64,000 nt of DNA. Source: Paenibacillus lutimineralis (GTDB lineage Bacteria > Bacillota > Bacilli > Paenibacillales > Paenibacillaceae). This document shows positions 15,202 to 24,762 of this stretch, one piece after another (positions within the stretch are counted from its first letter, which is position 1; every line of letters starts with the position of its first letter). The position numbers and the translations under genes were made by a program. The notes beneath the pieces are model-generated. The model was not told where the DNA came from, did no database searches, and was given only the letters and a program-made list of their open reading frames with translations. Where the stretch lies: positions 2,393,501 through 2,457,500 of the forward strand of contig NZ_CP034346.1 in assembly GCF_003991425.1 (NCBI RefSeq), given 5' to 3'.

Positions 15202-16533
15202 ATGTATTTACACGGTACGAGCAAAATTAATACGAAAGGCCATCTGGAAATCGGCGGCTGTGATACGGTAGAGCTCAAAGAGACCTACGGCACACCGCTC
15301 TATATTGTAGATGAAGACCTTATACGGCAACGGAGCCGTGAATATATGGATGCCTTCCGAGCATCCGGTTTGTCCTTCCAGGTTGCATATGCAAGCAAAG
15401 CCTTTTGTGTTATGGCTATGTGCCGGCTAGTTGAAGAAGAAGGCCTGTCCCTGGACGTAGTCTCTGAGGGCGAATTGTATACCGCACTGCAAGCAGGCTT
15501 CCCTGCGCAGAGAATTCACTTCCACGGTAATAACAAGACGCCATTTGAGCTGGAGATGGCTATTGATGCGGGCATCGGCTGCTTCGTAGTCGACAATACG
15601 GTAGAACTGCATATGCTGCAGGCCATTGCGGCTGAGAAGAAGGCTGTGGTGAACATTTTGCTTCGCGCGACTCCTGGGGTCGAAGCGCATACGCATGAGT
15701 ATATTTCAACCGGACAGATCGATTCCAAGTTTGGTTTTGATATCGGGAACGGAGCTGCCTTCGAAGCAGTCAAGGCGGCAGGCTTGTGCAACAATCTGAA
15801 TCTGCTCGGGGTTCATTCACATATCGGTTCGCAGATTTTTGAAGTTGAGGGGTTCCAGTTAGCGGTTGAGCGAGTTGCTGATTTCGCTGCTCATGTCAAG
15901 GAACAACTGGGTGTTCTGTTTAAAGTAGTTAATCTTGGCGGGGGCTTCGGTATAAGATATACAGAGGAAGATAAGCCGCTGAAGGTTGCTGATTATGTCA
16001 AGGCAATTACGAATGCAGTTAAGCAGCACTTTAGCCTTAGCTATCCTGAGCTTCCGGAAATCTGGGTGGAGCCGGGCCGCAGCATTGTAGGCGATGCTGG
16101 TACCACGCTCTATACGGTTGGAACGAATAAGGACATTCCAGGCGTACGTAAATATGTAGCTGTCGATGGGGGAATGACCGACAATCCGCGTCCGGCTCTT
16201 TATGAATCCAAATATGAGGCATTGCTGGCAAACCGTGCTTTTGATTCCAATGAAGAGACGGTATCGATTGCCGGGAAATGCTGTGAAACTGGCGATATGC
16301 TGATCTGGGATATTGAACTGCCAACTGTGAACACGGGGGATCTATTAGCAGTGGCTTGTACGGGAGCATATAATTATGCGATGGCAAGCAACTACAACCG
16401 GATTCCACGTCCAGCTGTTGTATTTGTTAAGGATGGGCGCAGCGATATCGTAGTCAGACGAGAGACGCTCGATGATATCGTTGCTTATGATACGATCCCT
16501 GAGCGGATCTCGAAGCAGCCCTCCTACAAATAA
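15202..16533 (+). CDS. lysA: Diaminopimelate decarboxylase
   Basis: A 443-residue PLP-dependent fold-III decarboxylase that converts meso-diaminopimelate to L-lysine, the last lysine step. The PLP lysine is Lys66 in AYASKAF; the HIGSQI block, the GGGFGIRY phosphate loop and the catalytic-cysteine motif AGKCCETGD are present. ATG after GTGGAGG. It is monocistronic, with its own terminator at 16579. Confidence 0.96.
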   Translation: MYLHGTSKINTKGHLEIGGCDTVELKETYGTPLYIVDEDLIRQRSREYMDAFRASGLSFQVAYASKAFCVMAMCRLVEEEGLSLDVVSEGELYTALQAGFPAQRIHFHGNNKTPFELEMAIDAGIGCFVVDNTVELHMLQAIAAEKKAVVNILLRATPGVEAHTHEYISTGQIDSKFGFDIGNGAAFEAVKAAGLCNNLNLLGVHSHIGSQIFEVEGFQLAVERVADFAAHVKEQLGVLFKVVNLGGGFGIRYTEEDKPLKVADYVKAITNAVKQHFSLSYPELPEIWVEPGRSIVGDAGTTLYTVGTNKDIPGVRKYVAVDGGMTDNPRPALYESKYEALLANRAFDSNEETVSIAGKCCETGDMLIWDIELPTVNTGDLLAVACTGAYNYAMASNYNRIPRPAVVFVKDGRSDIVVRRETLDDIVAYDTIPERISKQPSYK

Positions 16534-16578
16534 GGGCCCTGAGGGTTAAAAGCTAACACTTTTGTCAATAATGAGTAG

Positions 16579-16623
16579 AACCGTGAGGAGAACGCATGAA
16601 TTGCGCATTCTTCACGGTTTTTC
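16579..16623 (+). terminator. Intrinsic terminator of lysA
   Basis: AACCGTGAGGAGAACGC pairs imperfectly with GCGCATTCTTCACGGTT, followed by TTTTTC. Confidence 0.82.
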
Positions 16624-16717
16624 ATTTGTACATAGGCTTTCTCTTTGCTCTACCGGGAATTTCATAGTACACTGGAATAGGTTTTGACTAACGATTAAAT
16701 AAGAGGAAGTGACCGAT

Positions 16718-17152
16718 ATGAAAAAAGGCAAGATCGTATTGGAAAATGGTGGAGTGGTTGAAATTCAATTTCTGCCTGAAGAAGCACCAGGTACGGTAGC
16801 AAACTTTGAGAAATTGGCTAATTCTGGTTTCTACAACGGACTTACGTTCCATCGCGTAATTCCAGGCTTTGTAGCACAAGGCGGATGCCCAACCGGAAAT
16901 GGTACGGGCGGCCCTGGCTACACCATCAAATGTGAGACTGCAACTAACGTTACGAAGCATGAACGCGGTGTTCTATCCATGGCTCATGCGGGCAAGGATA
17001 CTGGCGGCAGCCAATTCTTTATCGTATACGAACCACAACCACATCTTAACGGGGTACATACCGTATTTGGTAAAGTAACCTCCGGTATGGATCTTGTGGA
17101 TCAAGTCCGTCCTGGCGACAAGATGCAAGAAGTAACTGTCTGGGACGAATAG
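16718..17152 (+). CDS. ppiB: Peptidyl-prolyl cis-trans isomerase, cyclophilin type
   Basis: A 144-residue cytosolic cyclophilin that isomerises X-Pro bonds. Active-site blocks are [13 protein letters not shown] (with the catalytic arginine), GSQFFI and [15 protein letters not shown] 16718 is favoured over an upstream GTG at 16709 by ribosome-site spacing and by length (143 in B. subtilis PpiB). Location after lysA matches B. subtilis. Confidence 0.95.
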   Translation: MKKGKIVLENGGVVEIQFLPEEAPGTVANFEKLANSGFYNGLTFHRVIPGFVAQGGCPTGNGTGGPGYTIKCETATNVTKHERGVLSMAHAGKDTGGSQFFIVYEPQPHLNGVHTVFGKVTSGMDLVDQVRPGDKMQEVTVWDE

Positions 17153-17164
17153 AATAAATGCAAT

Positions 17165-17194
17165 AAGAGCCTGCGTAGTCGCAGGCTCTTTCTT
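17165..17194 (+). terminator. Intrinsic terminator of ppiB
   Basis: AAGAGCCTGCG/CGCAGGCTCTT perfect stem with a TAGT loop and a TTTCTT tail. Confidence 0.92.
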
Positions 17195-17237
17195 GTAGTA
17201 CCTATTTTCAAGTCAACCTCAGAAATTAATACAGATT

Positions 17238-17459
17238 TTATTGCTGATCGGACTTTTCGTCCTTGATTTCTTCACGGAATCCTTCAATGCTTTTTAGCCG
17301 TTTTTTGTTCTTATCCTCGATTTGCTGCTTCTCGGTGCCGGAGATTTCGTCGGCATGCTCGCTTAGGTAATCTTGGCCTTCACGAAAATTTTGAATGGTA
17401 TTACTTATATGTTTGCTTAATTTTTGTACGTTGTCCGAACGATCGTCGGGCTTAGCCAT
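17238..17459 (-). CDS. tlp: Small acid-soluble spore protein Tlp
   Basis: A 73-residue very hydrophilic protein of the Tlp family, a minor SASP found in the spore core. The PDDRSDNVQKL motif near the N-terminus and the NTIxN...EIxGTEKQQIEDKNKKRLKSI stretch match the family despite the historical name thioredoxin-like. Start at 17459 is set by AGGAGG seven bases upstream; an upstream in-frame start lacks a site. Likely forespore-expressed, though no clear sigma-G promoter was found. Confidence 0.9.
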   Translation of the reverse strand: MAKPDDRSDNVQKLSKHISNTIQNFREGQDYLSEHADEISGTEKQQIEDKNKKRLKSIEGFREEIKDEKSDQQ

Positions 17460-17580
17460 GGAACTGCCTCCTCTAATGTTCATTGTAAAATCGACGCTGC
17501 ACGTCAATGTTTATCATCTGCTTAGCACGAAATTTTATTCACCCAACGAATACCACATCAGCGGGGAGTTTGTTCGATCC

Positions 17581-17609
17581 TTGATTTTTTAGGATGATAG
17601 TGTTAACAT
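17581..17609 (+). promoter_or_regulatory. Probable promoter of the riboflavin operon
   Basis: TTGATT at 17581-17586 and TAACAT at 17604-17609 with a 17-base spacer, about 35 bases before the first conserved FMN-riboswitch helix. Confidence 0.5.
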
Positions 17610-17648
17610 TCGAAATGCAACAACAGTTTTGCACAATCGAATATTTTT

Positions 17649-17831
17649 CCTTCGGGGTCGGGTGTAATTCCCAACCGACGGTGATGGCATGCGCTATTTA
17701 ATTAGGCTTCTTACGTCTAATAACATGCATGTACGAGTCCGTGACCTGTATATCACTTGATCTATTCATGCGATATATGGCTGAGCCGGTGAGATTCCGG
17801 GACCGACAGTATAGTCTGGATGGGAGAAGGA
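17649..17831 (+). promoter_or_regulatory. FMN riboswitch (RFN element)
   Basis: Conserved RFN segments occur in order: CTTCGGGGTCGGGTG, TTCCCAACCGACGGT, AGTCCGTGACC, GAGCCGGTGAGATTCCG, GGGACCGACAGTATAGTC and GGATGGGAGAAGG. FMN binding is expected to favour the downstream terminator at 18019 and switch off ribD-ribE-ribBA-ribH. The P2-P3 region includes a long variable helix between about 17686 and 17735. Confidence 0.96.
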
Positions 17832-18018
17832 AGACGCAGCAGAGCTTTTAGGCTACATTATGCGCTTGGACATACTCATAAATGTCGCATACTTGAAGTC
17901 AGTAAGTTCTAATTTTCACAAAGTTAATGTGCATAATGTACATAGCTTCTGTTACAGCATAGCCATAATGGCTTTGTATGTTCAGCGATGTGATTTTTTT
18001 GCGTACTCACTCTCATAA

Positions 18019-18057
18019 TAACCCTGATGGATTAGATTCCGTCGGGGTTTTATTTTT
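18019..18057 (+). terminator. Riboswitch-controlled terminator before ribD
   Basis: AACCCTGATGG pairs with CCGTCGGGGTT (with G-U pairs), followed by TTATTTTT. It lies between the RFN element and ribD and is the likely expression platform. Confidence 0.8.
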
Positions 18058-18094
18058 GGATTTTACAACAGATAGACAGCGGGGAGGTGGGAAA

Positions 18095-19198
18095 ATGCAG
18101 TTGATAAACGATGAGTTTTACATGGGTCTTGCTCTGGATATGGCTGAGCGTGCTCTGGGCCAGACTGGAATTAATCCGGTGGTTGGTGCGGTCGTCGTTA
18201 AGAATGGTGCTGTTATTGGTATAGGCACACATTTGAGAAGAGGGACGGCTCATGCGGAGGTGCATGCTCTAAATATGGCAGGCGCTGAGGCAGAGAATAG
18301 TACAGTCTATGTCTCATTGGAACCTTGCAGTCATTACGGCATGACGCCTCCATGTTCGCAGCGACTAATTCAGGAGAAGGTGAAGCGTGTTGTTGTAGCC
18401 TGTGAAGATCCTAACCCAAGTGTAGCGGGCAGAGGAATCGAGATGCTACGCGAGAGTGGTATTGAGGTAGAGGTCGGTGTGCTGCGTGAGCGAGCTGTTA
18501 AACTCAACAGACAATTCAACAAGTATATTACGACGAGATTGCCTTATATCACGCTCAAGACAGCTAGTACTTTGGACGGCAAGATCGCTTCGAAGAGTGG
18601 GGACAGCAAATGGATCTCCAATGATGCTGCCCGCGAAATGGTGCATACCTTACGACATCAGCATCAGGCGATTCTGGTAGGTGTCGGAACGGTCATCGCC
18701 GATGATCCACAGCTTACAACAAGGTTATCAGTTCCGGGATTATCTCCTACTCGAATTATCGTTGATTCAGCCTTAAAGATTTTCGAGAACAGCCAAGTGC
18801 TAACGGATGGCAAGGCGCCAACAATCCTATTGACGACAAGCCGTGCGGCTCAAGACAGAATAGACGGGCTGCGCGAGCAAGGCATTGAAATCATGATATG
18901 CGGAGACGGTCCTGAGGTTGATTTGGAGCTTGCAATGCGCCTTCTTGGCGAACGTGAGATTGCCTCGATTCTGGTAGAGGGTGGAGGAAGGATCAACGGG
19001 TCGATGCTGCAGCATCATTTGGTTGATGAATTGATGGTATTTATTGCTCCCAAACTCATTGGTGGCCTTGAGTCGCCGGGGAGCTTTGTCTTTGACGGCT
19101 ATGAACGAATGCGGGATAGCATTGTGCTAAAGGATATGGAAGTAGAGCTCATTGGTGATAATATTTGTGTCAAAGGAAAGCCGATGTATTCCGTATAA
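18095..19198 (+). CDS. ribD: Bifunctional riboflavin deaminase/reductase RibD
   Basis: A 367-residue two-domain enzyme. The N-terminal cytidine-deaminase-like domain (1-145) has zinc ligands in AHAEVHAL and EPCSHYGMTPPCSQ and deaminates the diaminopyrimidine intermediate; the C-terminal dihydrofolate-reductase-like domain (about 147-367) reduces the ribose chain using NADPH and contains TLDGKIAS and LVEGGGRINGSML. ATG 18095 follows GGGGAGG at seven bases; an upstream frame extension passes through the terminator and is not a real start. First gene of the FMN-controlled operon. Confidence 0.96.
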   Translation: MQLINDEFYMGLALDMAERALGQTGINPVVGAVVVKNGAVIGIGTHLRRGTAHAEVHALNMAGAEAENSTVYVSLEPCSHYGMTPPCSQRLIQEKVKRVVVACEDPNPSVAGRGIEMLRESGIEVEVGVLRERAVKLNRQFNKYITTRLPYITLKTASTLDGKIASKSGDSKWISNDAAREMVHTLRHQHQAILVGVGTVIADDPQLTTRLSVPGLSPTRIIVDSALKIFENSQVLTDGKAPTILLTTSRAAQDRIDGLREQGIEIMICGDGPEVDLELAMRLLGEREIASILVEGGGRINGSMLQHHLVDELMVFIAPKLIGGLESPGSFVFDGYERMRDSIVLKDMEVELIGDNICVKGKPMYSV

Positions 19199-19230
19199 TC
19201 AGAGTCGTAGGGTAACAAGGAGGCAAGATC

Positions 19231-19902
19231 ATGTTCACTGGAATTGTTGAAGAAATCGGTACGATGAAATCGATCAGCCATAAGGGAGAAGCGATGGTCC
19301 TCGGCATTCTGGCCAGTCGTATTATGGATGATGTGAAGCTGGGGGACAGCATCTCTGTAAATGGGGTATGCCTGACCGCCACTTCCCTGAAAGCTTCCGG
19401 CTTTACAGTAGATGTCATGCCGCAAACTTATCGCCATACGAATCTAAGGAATCTGAAGCCTGGCAGCAAGGTGAATCTAGAGCGAGCTATGGCTGCTGGC
19501 GGAAGATTCGGTGGACACATCGTACAAGGGCATGTGGACGGAACCGGCACGATTGCAAGCATGCGTCAAGATCAAAATGCGGTTTTCGTTGAAATTGAAC
19601 CCTCAGAGCCAGCTCTTTTTAAATACATTATTCCTCTAGGCTCGATTACGATTGATGGAATCAGTCTGACGGTCGCCAGTGTTGAAGGAGGAAGGTTCAT
19701 GGTATCCATCATCCCACATACCTGGAGTGAGACGGTACTAGCGTTAAAACGGGCGGGGGACACGGTCAATCTGGAGACGGATGTGCTAGGCAAGTATGTG
19801 GAGCATCTGTTGAGATTCAACCATAGCCCAGCGGGCCAATCGCAGAACGGCAATCCTTCAAACCTAGATTTATCATTTCTGGTTGAGAATGGATTCGCCT
19901 GA
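19231..19902 (+). CDS. ribE: Riboflavin synthase alpha chain
   Basis: A 223-residue protein with two lumazine-binding repeats (about 1-97 and 98-200), each carrying a SVNGVCLT or TIDGISLT block. It dismutates two 6,7-dimethyl-8-ribityllumazine molecules to riboflavin. N-terminus MFTGIVEEIG is diagnostic. ATG after AAGGAGGC. Confidence 0.96.
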   Translation: MFTGIVEEIGTMKSISHKGEAMVLGILASRIMDDVKLGDSISVNGVCLTATSLKASGFTVDVMPQTYRHTNLRNLKPGSKVNLERAMAAGGRFGGHIVQGHVDGTGTIASMRQDQNAVFVEIEPSEPALFKYIIPLGSITIDGISLTVASVEGGRFMVSIIPHTWSETVLALKRAGDTVNLETDVLGKYVEHLLRFNHSPAGQSQNGNPSNLDLSFLVENGFA

Positions 19903-20000
19903 GAGCGTCAGGTCTTATAGGGTAACCGAATGAACATAGTTTGAAGTTATGGTTCCTGAGAGTCATTTGAAATTTGCAGCAATAGCAGGAGGGGATTCAT

Positions 20001-21233
20001 ATGAAAGATATTCAATTAGATCGGATTGAAGATGCGATTTATGATCTAATGCGCGGCAAAGTCATTATCGTGGTCGATGATGAAGATCGGGAGAATGAGG
20101 GGGATTTTGTAGCGCTGGCTGAGAAAGCAACCCCGGAAGTTATTAATTTTATGATTACGGAAGGGCGTGGTCTTGTCTGCCTGCCGATCACACAAGAGCG
20201 AGCGGATGAGCTGGAGCTGCAGCCAATGGTGGCGCAAAATACGGATAATCACGGGACAGCCTTCACGGTATCGATTGATCACCAGGCTACTACAACCGGT
20301 ATATCCGCTCATGAGCGTTCACTGACAGTTCAGAAGCTCATGGACACTGCAGCCAAGCCAGGCGACTTCCGTCGTCCAGGGCATATGTTCCCGCTGATCG
20401 CCAAGAAGGGCGGTGTATTACGCCGTGCCGGGCATACAGAGGCGGCTGTAGATCTGGCACGGATGTGTGGGGCATATCCGGCGGGAGTGATCTGCGAAGT
20501 CGTTAAGGAAGATGGTACGATGGCGAGATTGCCCGATTTGGCTGAAATGGCCAAAACCTTCAACCTGAAGCTGATCAGTGTCAAGGATCTGATTCATTAT
20601 CGCAATGAGAAGGAGAAGTTGGTCAATCGTGAGGTAGAGGTGAATATGCCAACCGATTTCGGTGATTTCAGAGTTGTTGCCTATACTAATGATGTTGATT
20701 CCAAAGAGCATGTGGCGCTTGTAAAAGGCGATATCGGTGGTGATGAACCAACTCTAGTGCGTGTGCATTCTGAATGTCTCACCGGTGATGTCTTCCATTC
20801 TCATCGTTGTGACTGCGGTCCACAATTTGCGGCAGCCTTGAGTCAGATTGAGAAGGAAGGCAGAGGTGTGCTGCTCTATATGCGTCAAGAAGGACGTGGT
20901 ATCGGGCTGATCAATAAATTGAAAGCCTACCAGCTTCAAGAGCAGGGCTTCGATACGGTGGATGCCAATCTGAAGCTGGGATTCCCACCAGATCTGCGTG
21001 ATTACGGGATTGGCGCACAAATTCTGAAGGATTTGGGTATTCGCGAGATTCGCCTCATGACCAATAATCCACGCAAAATTACTGGCCTAGAAGGATATGG
21101 CCTTAAAGTGGTTGAACGGGTGCCGATCCAAATGGAGGCTAATGAGGACAACACCAAGTATTTGCATACGAAACAGGCTAGAATGGGACATCTGCTGGAA
21201 TTTGATGATATCGAGCAGGATGAATCCTTATAG
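20001..21233 (+). CDS. ribBA: DHBP synthase / GTP cyclohydrolase II fusion RibBA
   Basis: A 410-residue bifunctional enzyme supplying both riboflavin precursors. Residues 1-200 are 3,4-dihydroxy-2-butanone-4-phosphate synthase, with [10 protein letters not shown] and the GHTEAAVDL substrate loop; residues 205-400 are GTP cyclohydrolase II, with zinc cysteines in [17 protein letters not shown] and the RQEGRGIGL catalytic block. ATG after AGGAGGGG. A 98-bp spacer from ribE holds nothing recognisable. Confidence 0.97.
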   Translation: MKDIQLDRIEDAIYDLMRGKVIIVVDDEDRENEGDFVALAEKATPEVINFMITEGRGLVCLPITQERADELELQPMVAQNTDNHGTAFTVSIDHQATTTGISAHERSLTVQKLMDTAAKPGDFRRPGHMFPLIAKKGGVLRRAGHTEAAVDLARMCGAYPAGVICEVVKEDGTMARLPDLAEMAKTFNLKLISVKDLIHYRNEKEKLVNREVEVNMPTDFGDFRVVAYTNDVDSKEHVALVKGDIGGDEPTLVRVHSECLTGDVFHSHRCDCGPQFAAALSQIEKEGRGVLLYMRQEGRGIGLINKLKAYQLQEQGFDTVDANLKLGFPPDLRDYGIGAQILKDLGIREIRLMTNNPRKITGLEGYGLKVVERVPIQMEANEDNTKYLHTKQARMGHLLEFDDIEQDESL

Positions 21234-21292
21234 TAGTAACTTTATTGATTTATTAACTAATAAAACATACAAATTGAAGGGACTGGATATAT

Positions 21293-21760
21293 ATGGCACA
21301 TGTATTTGAAGGACATTTAGTATCTGAAGGATTAAAATACGCAATCGTCGTTGGACGGTTTAATGAGTTTATCACAAGCAAGCTGCTAAGCGGAGCGCTT
21401 GACGCTCTGAAGCGGCACGGAGTCAAGGAAGAGGAGATTTATGTAGCCTGGGTTCCAGGAGCGTTCGAAATTCCGTTCGCGGCACAGAAATTAGCGGAAA
21501 GCGGAAAATACGACGCTGTTATTACGCTCGGAACCGTCATCCGCGGTTCAACAACACATTATGATTATGTCTGCAACGAGGTTGCTAAGGGTGTAGCAGC
21601 CATCGGCCTGAAGACTGGTGTACCGACCATCTTCGGAGTAGTAACGACAGAGAACATTGAACAAGCAATTGAACGTGCTGGAACGAAGGCAGGCAACAAA
21701 GGCTGGGATTCGGCAATGGCGGCTATTGAAATGGCGAACTTGACGAAACAGCTAAAATAG
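21293..21760 (+). CDS. ribH: 6,7-dimethyl-8-ribityllumazine synthase
   Basis: A 155-residue lumazine synthase, which condenses the RibA and RibB products and assembles into a 60-mer shell in Bacillus. Motifs: [33 protein letters not shown] and [12 protein letters not shown]. Last gene of the operon before a terminator; ribT of B. subtilis is not present. Confidence 0.97.
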   Translation: MAHVFEGHLVSEGLKYAIVVGRFNEFITSKLLSGALDALKRHGVKEEEIYVAWVPGAFEIPFAAQKLAESGKYDAVITLGTVIRGSTTHYDYVCNEVAKGVAAIGLKTGVPTIFGVVTTENIEQAIERAGTKAGNKGWDSAMAAIEMANLTKQLK

Positions 21761-21772
21761 TGCTTATTTAAT

Positions 21773-21806
21773 GTAGTACCCTTTTTAGGGTACTGCATTT
21801 TCATTT
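21773..21806 (+). terminator. Intrinsic terminator of the rib operon
   Basis: AGTACCCT/AGGGTACT perfect 8-pair stem with a TTTT loop, followed by a T-rich stretch interrupted by GCA and C. Confidence 0.75.
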
Positions 21807-21857
21807 TATTCGAGATGTTTATGTTACGTAGGCATTTTTATGGGTGGAGGAAGTTCA

Positions 21858-22652
21858 TTGACGACTGTATTATATAAACTGGAAGCGTTCGAGGGGCCAC
21901 TTGATCTCCTCTTGCATTTGATTGATAAAGCGGAGATCGATATTAATCAGGTCTCGATCAGCGAGATAACCGACCAGTATCTTGAGTATTTACATAACAT
22001 GCAAGAGCTGGAGTTGGAGGTTACCAGTGAATTTCTCGTCATGGCGGCCACACTACTGTCCATCAAGAGTAAACAGTTGCTTCCCAAGCCGCCTGTCATC
22101 GAGCTGGATGAAGATTACGGCTATTATGAAGAGGAAGAGGATCCGCGTGAAGAACTGATTCGCCAACTGATCGAATACCGGAAGTATAAGGGAATCGCTG
22201 AGCAGCTGCACGAAATGGAGTGGGAGCGCAGCCTTATTTTTACGAAGGAACCTGAGGATTTGACTCCATTTTTGCCTGAAATTCAAGAGAATCCGGTGAA
22301 GGGACTGCATACCCAGGATTTGATAGAAGCCTTCCAGAAGGCGATCCGTAAAGCGGTCAAACGCAATACAGTGGCGCGAATCCATCGGGATGAAATCTCG
22401 GTGAAGGATCGGATCAAGGATGTGGTCTCCGTGCTCGAAGGAAGCGGTAGAGGAGGCAGACTGCTATTCTCCAAGCTGCTGCATGAGGAGATGTATCGTC
22501 ATGAGATTGTCGTTACGTTTCTGGCTATCTTGGAATTAATGAAGATGAAGCAAGTGGTTTGTTATCAGAACAAACTGTTTGATGATATAGTTATTGAGTG
22601 GAGAGGTGAAGGTTCGGCCGATGAATTTTCAGGAATTGAAATCGATTATTGA
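21858..22652 (+). CDS. scpA: Segregation and condensation protein A
   Basis: A 264-residue kleisin that bridges SMC heads and binds ScpB in the chromosome-condensing SMC complex. The N-terminal LEAFEGPLDLLLHLI motif binds the SMC neck; the acidic linker is at about 90-110; the C-terminal winged helix contacts the SMC head. TTG 21858 is preferred because GGAGGA lies six to seven bases upstream; ATG 21840 lacks a site. Overlaps scpB by 32 bases. Confidence 0.95.
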   Translation: MTTVLYKLEAFEGPLDLLLHLIDKAEIDINQVSISEITDQYLEYLHNMQELELEVTSEFLVMAATLLSIKSKQLLPKPPVIELDEDYGYYEEEEDPREELIRQLIEYRKYKGIAEQLHEMEWERSLIFTKEPEDLTPFLPEIQENPVKGLHTQDLIEAFQKAIRKAVKRNTVARIHRDEISVKDRIKDVVSVLEGSGRGGRLLFSKLLHEEMYRHEIVVTFLAILELMKMKQVVCYQNKLFDDIVIEWRGEGSADEFSGIEIDY

Positions 22653-23265
22653 AGGTCTGCTATTTCTTGCCGGGGAGGAAGGAATCAGCGTTGCACAGCT
22701 GGCGGAAGTAACCGAGCAGCGTAGGGAGATCATTAATGATGCTCTCTTGGATTTGAAGAATTCTTTTGAACGAGCGGGACGCGGTCTACAGGTCGTTCAA
22801 ATTGCCGGCAACTATCAATTAGCGACTTTGCCCCAGCATGCACCTTATTTTGAGAGACTGGCATATTCACCTTCCAGGTCCTCCTTGTCACAAGCGGCGC
22901 TCGAGACATTATCGATTATCGCTTACCGACAGCCGATTACGCGAATTGAAGTAGAAGAGATTCGTGGTGTCAAATCGGAGCGAGCTATTCATACCTTGGT
23001 GAACAAAGATCTGATTGTAGAAGTAGGACGGGCCGAAGCAATTGGTCGACCGATTCTGTATGGGACAACCAAGGCATTTCTCGACTACTTTGGGCTTGCC
23101 AGTCTGAAAGACTTGCCGGTCATGGAGGATATCGAGCCATCGGATCAGCTTGAGGAGGAGACACAGCTCTTGTTCAAGAAGCTTGAGGAACAGCAGCTAA
23201 CCTTTGATGATGTGGCGCGTGACAAAGTGGAGTTAACGAATAACGACGAAGGGCCGTTCGAATAG
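22621..23265 (+). CDS. scpB: Segregation and condensation protein B
   Basis: A 214-residue SMC-complex subunit with two winged-helix domains, a dimer that binds the ScpA middle region. Diagnostic are the N-terminal IIEGLLFLAGEEGIS and the central ALETLSIIAYRQPITRIEVEEIRG block. ATG 22621 follows GAGAGGTGAAGG and lies inside scpA, consistent with coupling. It is about 17 residues longer at the C-terminus than B. subtilis ScpB. Confidence 0.96.
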   Translation: MNFQELKSIIEGLLFLAGEEGISVAQLAEVTEQRREIINDALLDLKNSFERAGRGLQVVQIAGNYQLATLPQHAPYFERLAYSPSRSSLSQAALETLSIIAYRQPITRIEVEEIRGVKSERAIHTLVNKDLIVEVGRAEAIGRPILYGTTKAFLDYFGLASLKDLPVMEDIEPSDQLEEETQLLFKKLEEQQLTFDDVARDKVELTNNDEGPFE

Positions 23266-23287
23266 CCTTTTTTGTTTTGCAGTGATT

Positions 23288-23319
23288 AACCTTTACCGTA
23301 AGCAGGTAGAGGTTTTTTT
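23288..23319 (+). terminator. Intrinsic terminator of scpAB
   Basis: AACCTTTACC/GGTAGAGGTT stem with one G-U pair, seven-base loop, TTTTTTT tail. Confidence 0.9.
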
Positions 23320-23395
23320 GCGTTACGAATGTTTCTTATAGTGAACAGCCATACTATTAAGAGCTTGTTATCTGAATAGCATGGAGGGCGTTCTC

Positions 23396-24103
23396 GTGTG
23401 GATTTGGCTCGGAAGCAGCCTGTTCCTGCTGTGTCTCATCATTGTGTTACTCCTATTATCGCATATCAAGCTTCAGTTCTTTGCCAAGAAGAGTAACAAG
23501 AATGACATGGTTACGGTCGATGTTACTTTGCTCTTTGGCCTAATCTCGCTTCACTATAAGATACCGGAGATTGAACTGAAGAATTTGCAGGATGGATTGA
23601 TTATCCGGGGAGAAAATAGCAATAATTTGAACGAGGGACAGACGGCAAATCACGAGCAGGCAATTAATAAACATAAGATTGAGCAATGGGCTGACGATTT
23701 TAGAGCGATGCTGGAAGCTACACTTGGACTTCGCGGCTGGATGAAAGCCACATTGAGGCATATTAAGGTTACCAAATTAGAATGGTCTACTAATATTGCC
23801 CTTTCCAATGCTGCGCATACCGCAACATTGACGGGTTTGGCTTGGGCACTCAAATCGACCCTTGTCGGATTTTTGTCTTATCACATTTCACTGCAACAAC
23901 GACCCAAACTATTCGTGGTACCCAAATTCGGAACCCCTCCTTTGTTTGCCAGCCAATTGAAATGTACAGCGCGTATTCGCTTAGGGTATGCGTTATATGC
24001 GTCGTTTGTATTGATTTTTCGTGTATTACGCGAGAATAAAGGGCTGCGCAAATGGCTTAAGATATTGTCCAAAGCCAAATCAGCAAAATCATCAGATCGC
24101 TAA
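23396..24103 (+). CDS. ytfI: DUF2953 membrane protein (YtfI type)
   Basis: A 235-residue protein of the DUF2953 family, function unknown, usually next to ytfJ/gerW in spore formers. An N-terminal transmembrane helix (about 2-23) is followed by the family strand pattern DVTLLFGLISLHYKIPE, a charged linker, and a C-terminal GLRGWMKATLRHIKVTKLEW-like beta segment and hydrophobic stretch near residue 195. GTG 23396 is chosen over ATG 23381 because GGAGGG is seven bases away. Confidence 0.83.
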   Translation: MWIWLGSSLFLLCLIIVLLLLSHIKLQFFAKKSNKNDMVTVDVTLLFGLISLHYKIPEIELKNLQDGLIIRGENSNNLNEGQTANHEQAINKHKIEQWADDFRAMLEATLGLRGWMKATLRHIKVTKLEWSTNIALSNAAHTATLTGLAWALKSTLVGFLSYHISLQQRPKLFVVPKFGTPPLFASQLKCTARIRLGYALYASFVLIFRVLRENKGLRKWLKILSKAKSAKSSDR

Positions 24104-24210
24104 TGAGACTTCGAGGACTTAAATCCCATACATACAACACACGCGGTATGAGCAGACTACGAAAAGCGTAGGAAGTCCTTATTCAACCCAATTCTTAAGG
24201 AGGAAGTACA

Positions 24211-24663
24211 ATGGCTGAACATCCAATTCAAGGGCTAATGCAAACGGCGATGGAGAACATCAAAGAAATGGTTGATGTGAATACCATTGTCGGTGAACCT
24301 GTTCAAACACCTGATGGCAGTGTGATCCTACCGATCAGCCGCGTTGGCTTTGGCTTTGCTGCCGGAGGCAGTGATTTCTGTGTTGAGAATGATCAAGATT
24401 ATGATAAGAGCAGTTCCAGCAGTTCTGGTGACCATGCTAAAATAAGACCTTTCGGCGGTGGTAGTGGAGGCGGCGTCTCCATTAATCCGATTGCTTTTCT
24501 TGTTGTAGGTACCCAAGGGGTACACATTGTTCCACTCGATAATCAGACTCATTTGGCCGAGAAGATGATCGATGCGCTGCCTAGTGTTATCGATAGAATC
24601 CAATCGATGATTCCAAGTCGCAAAGAAGATGAGCCTAAAATCGAAGTCCATACAGACCTATAA
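24211..24663 (+). CDS. gerW: GerW family sporulation protein (YtfJ)
   Basis: A 150-residue protein of the YtfJ/GerW family, needed for normal germination with L-alanine in B. subtilis. The LMQTAMENIKEMVDVNTIVG start, the VILPISRVGFGFAAGG block and the glycine-rich GGGSGGGVSINPIAFLV segment are family hallmarks. ATG after AAGGAGGAAG. It forms the usual pair with the DUF2953 gene and ends at the terminator at 24728. Confidence 0.93.
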   Translation: MAEHPIQGLMQTAMENIKEMVDVNTIVGEPVQTPDGSVILPISRVGFGFAAGGSDFCVENDQDYDKSSSSSSGDHAKIRPFGGGSGGGVSINPIAFLVVGTQGVHIVPLDNQTHLAEKMIDALPSVIDRIQSMIPSRKEDEPKIEVHTDL

Positions 24664-24727
24664 GAGATATTAAAAAAGTCCGCTTTTGATAAATGTAAGC
24701 CTGGCTTCATCTAAGGGGCAACAATCG

Positions 24728-24762
24728 ATCCTTTCCGGAAGCTCCGGGAGGGTTCTTTTTTT
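24728..24762 (+). terminator. Intrinsic terminator after gerW
   Basis: CCTTTCCGG pairs with CCGGGAGGG (G-U tolerant) around AAGCT, followed by TTCTTTTTTT. It lies between a repeat-end remnant at about 24668-24695 and the repeat array that begins at 24763. Confidence 0.87.
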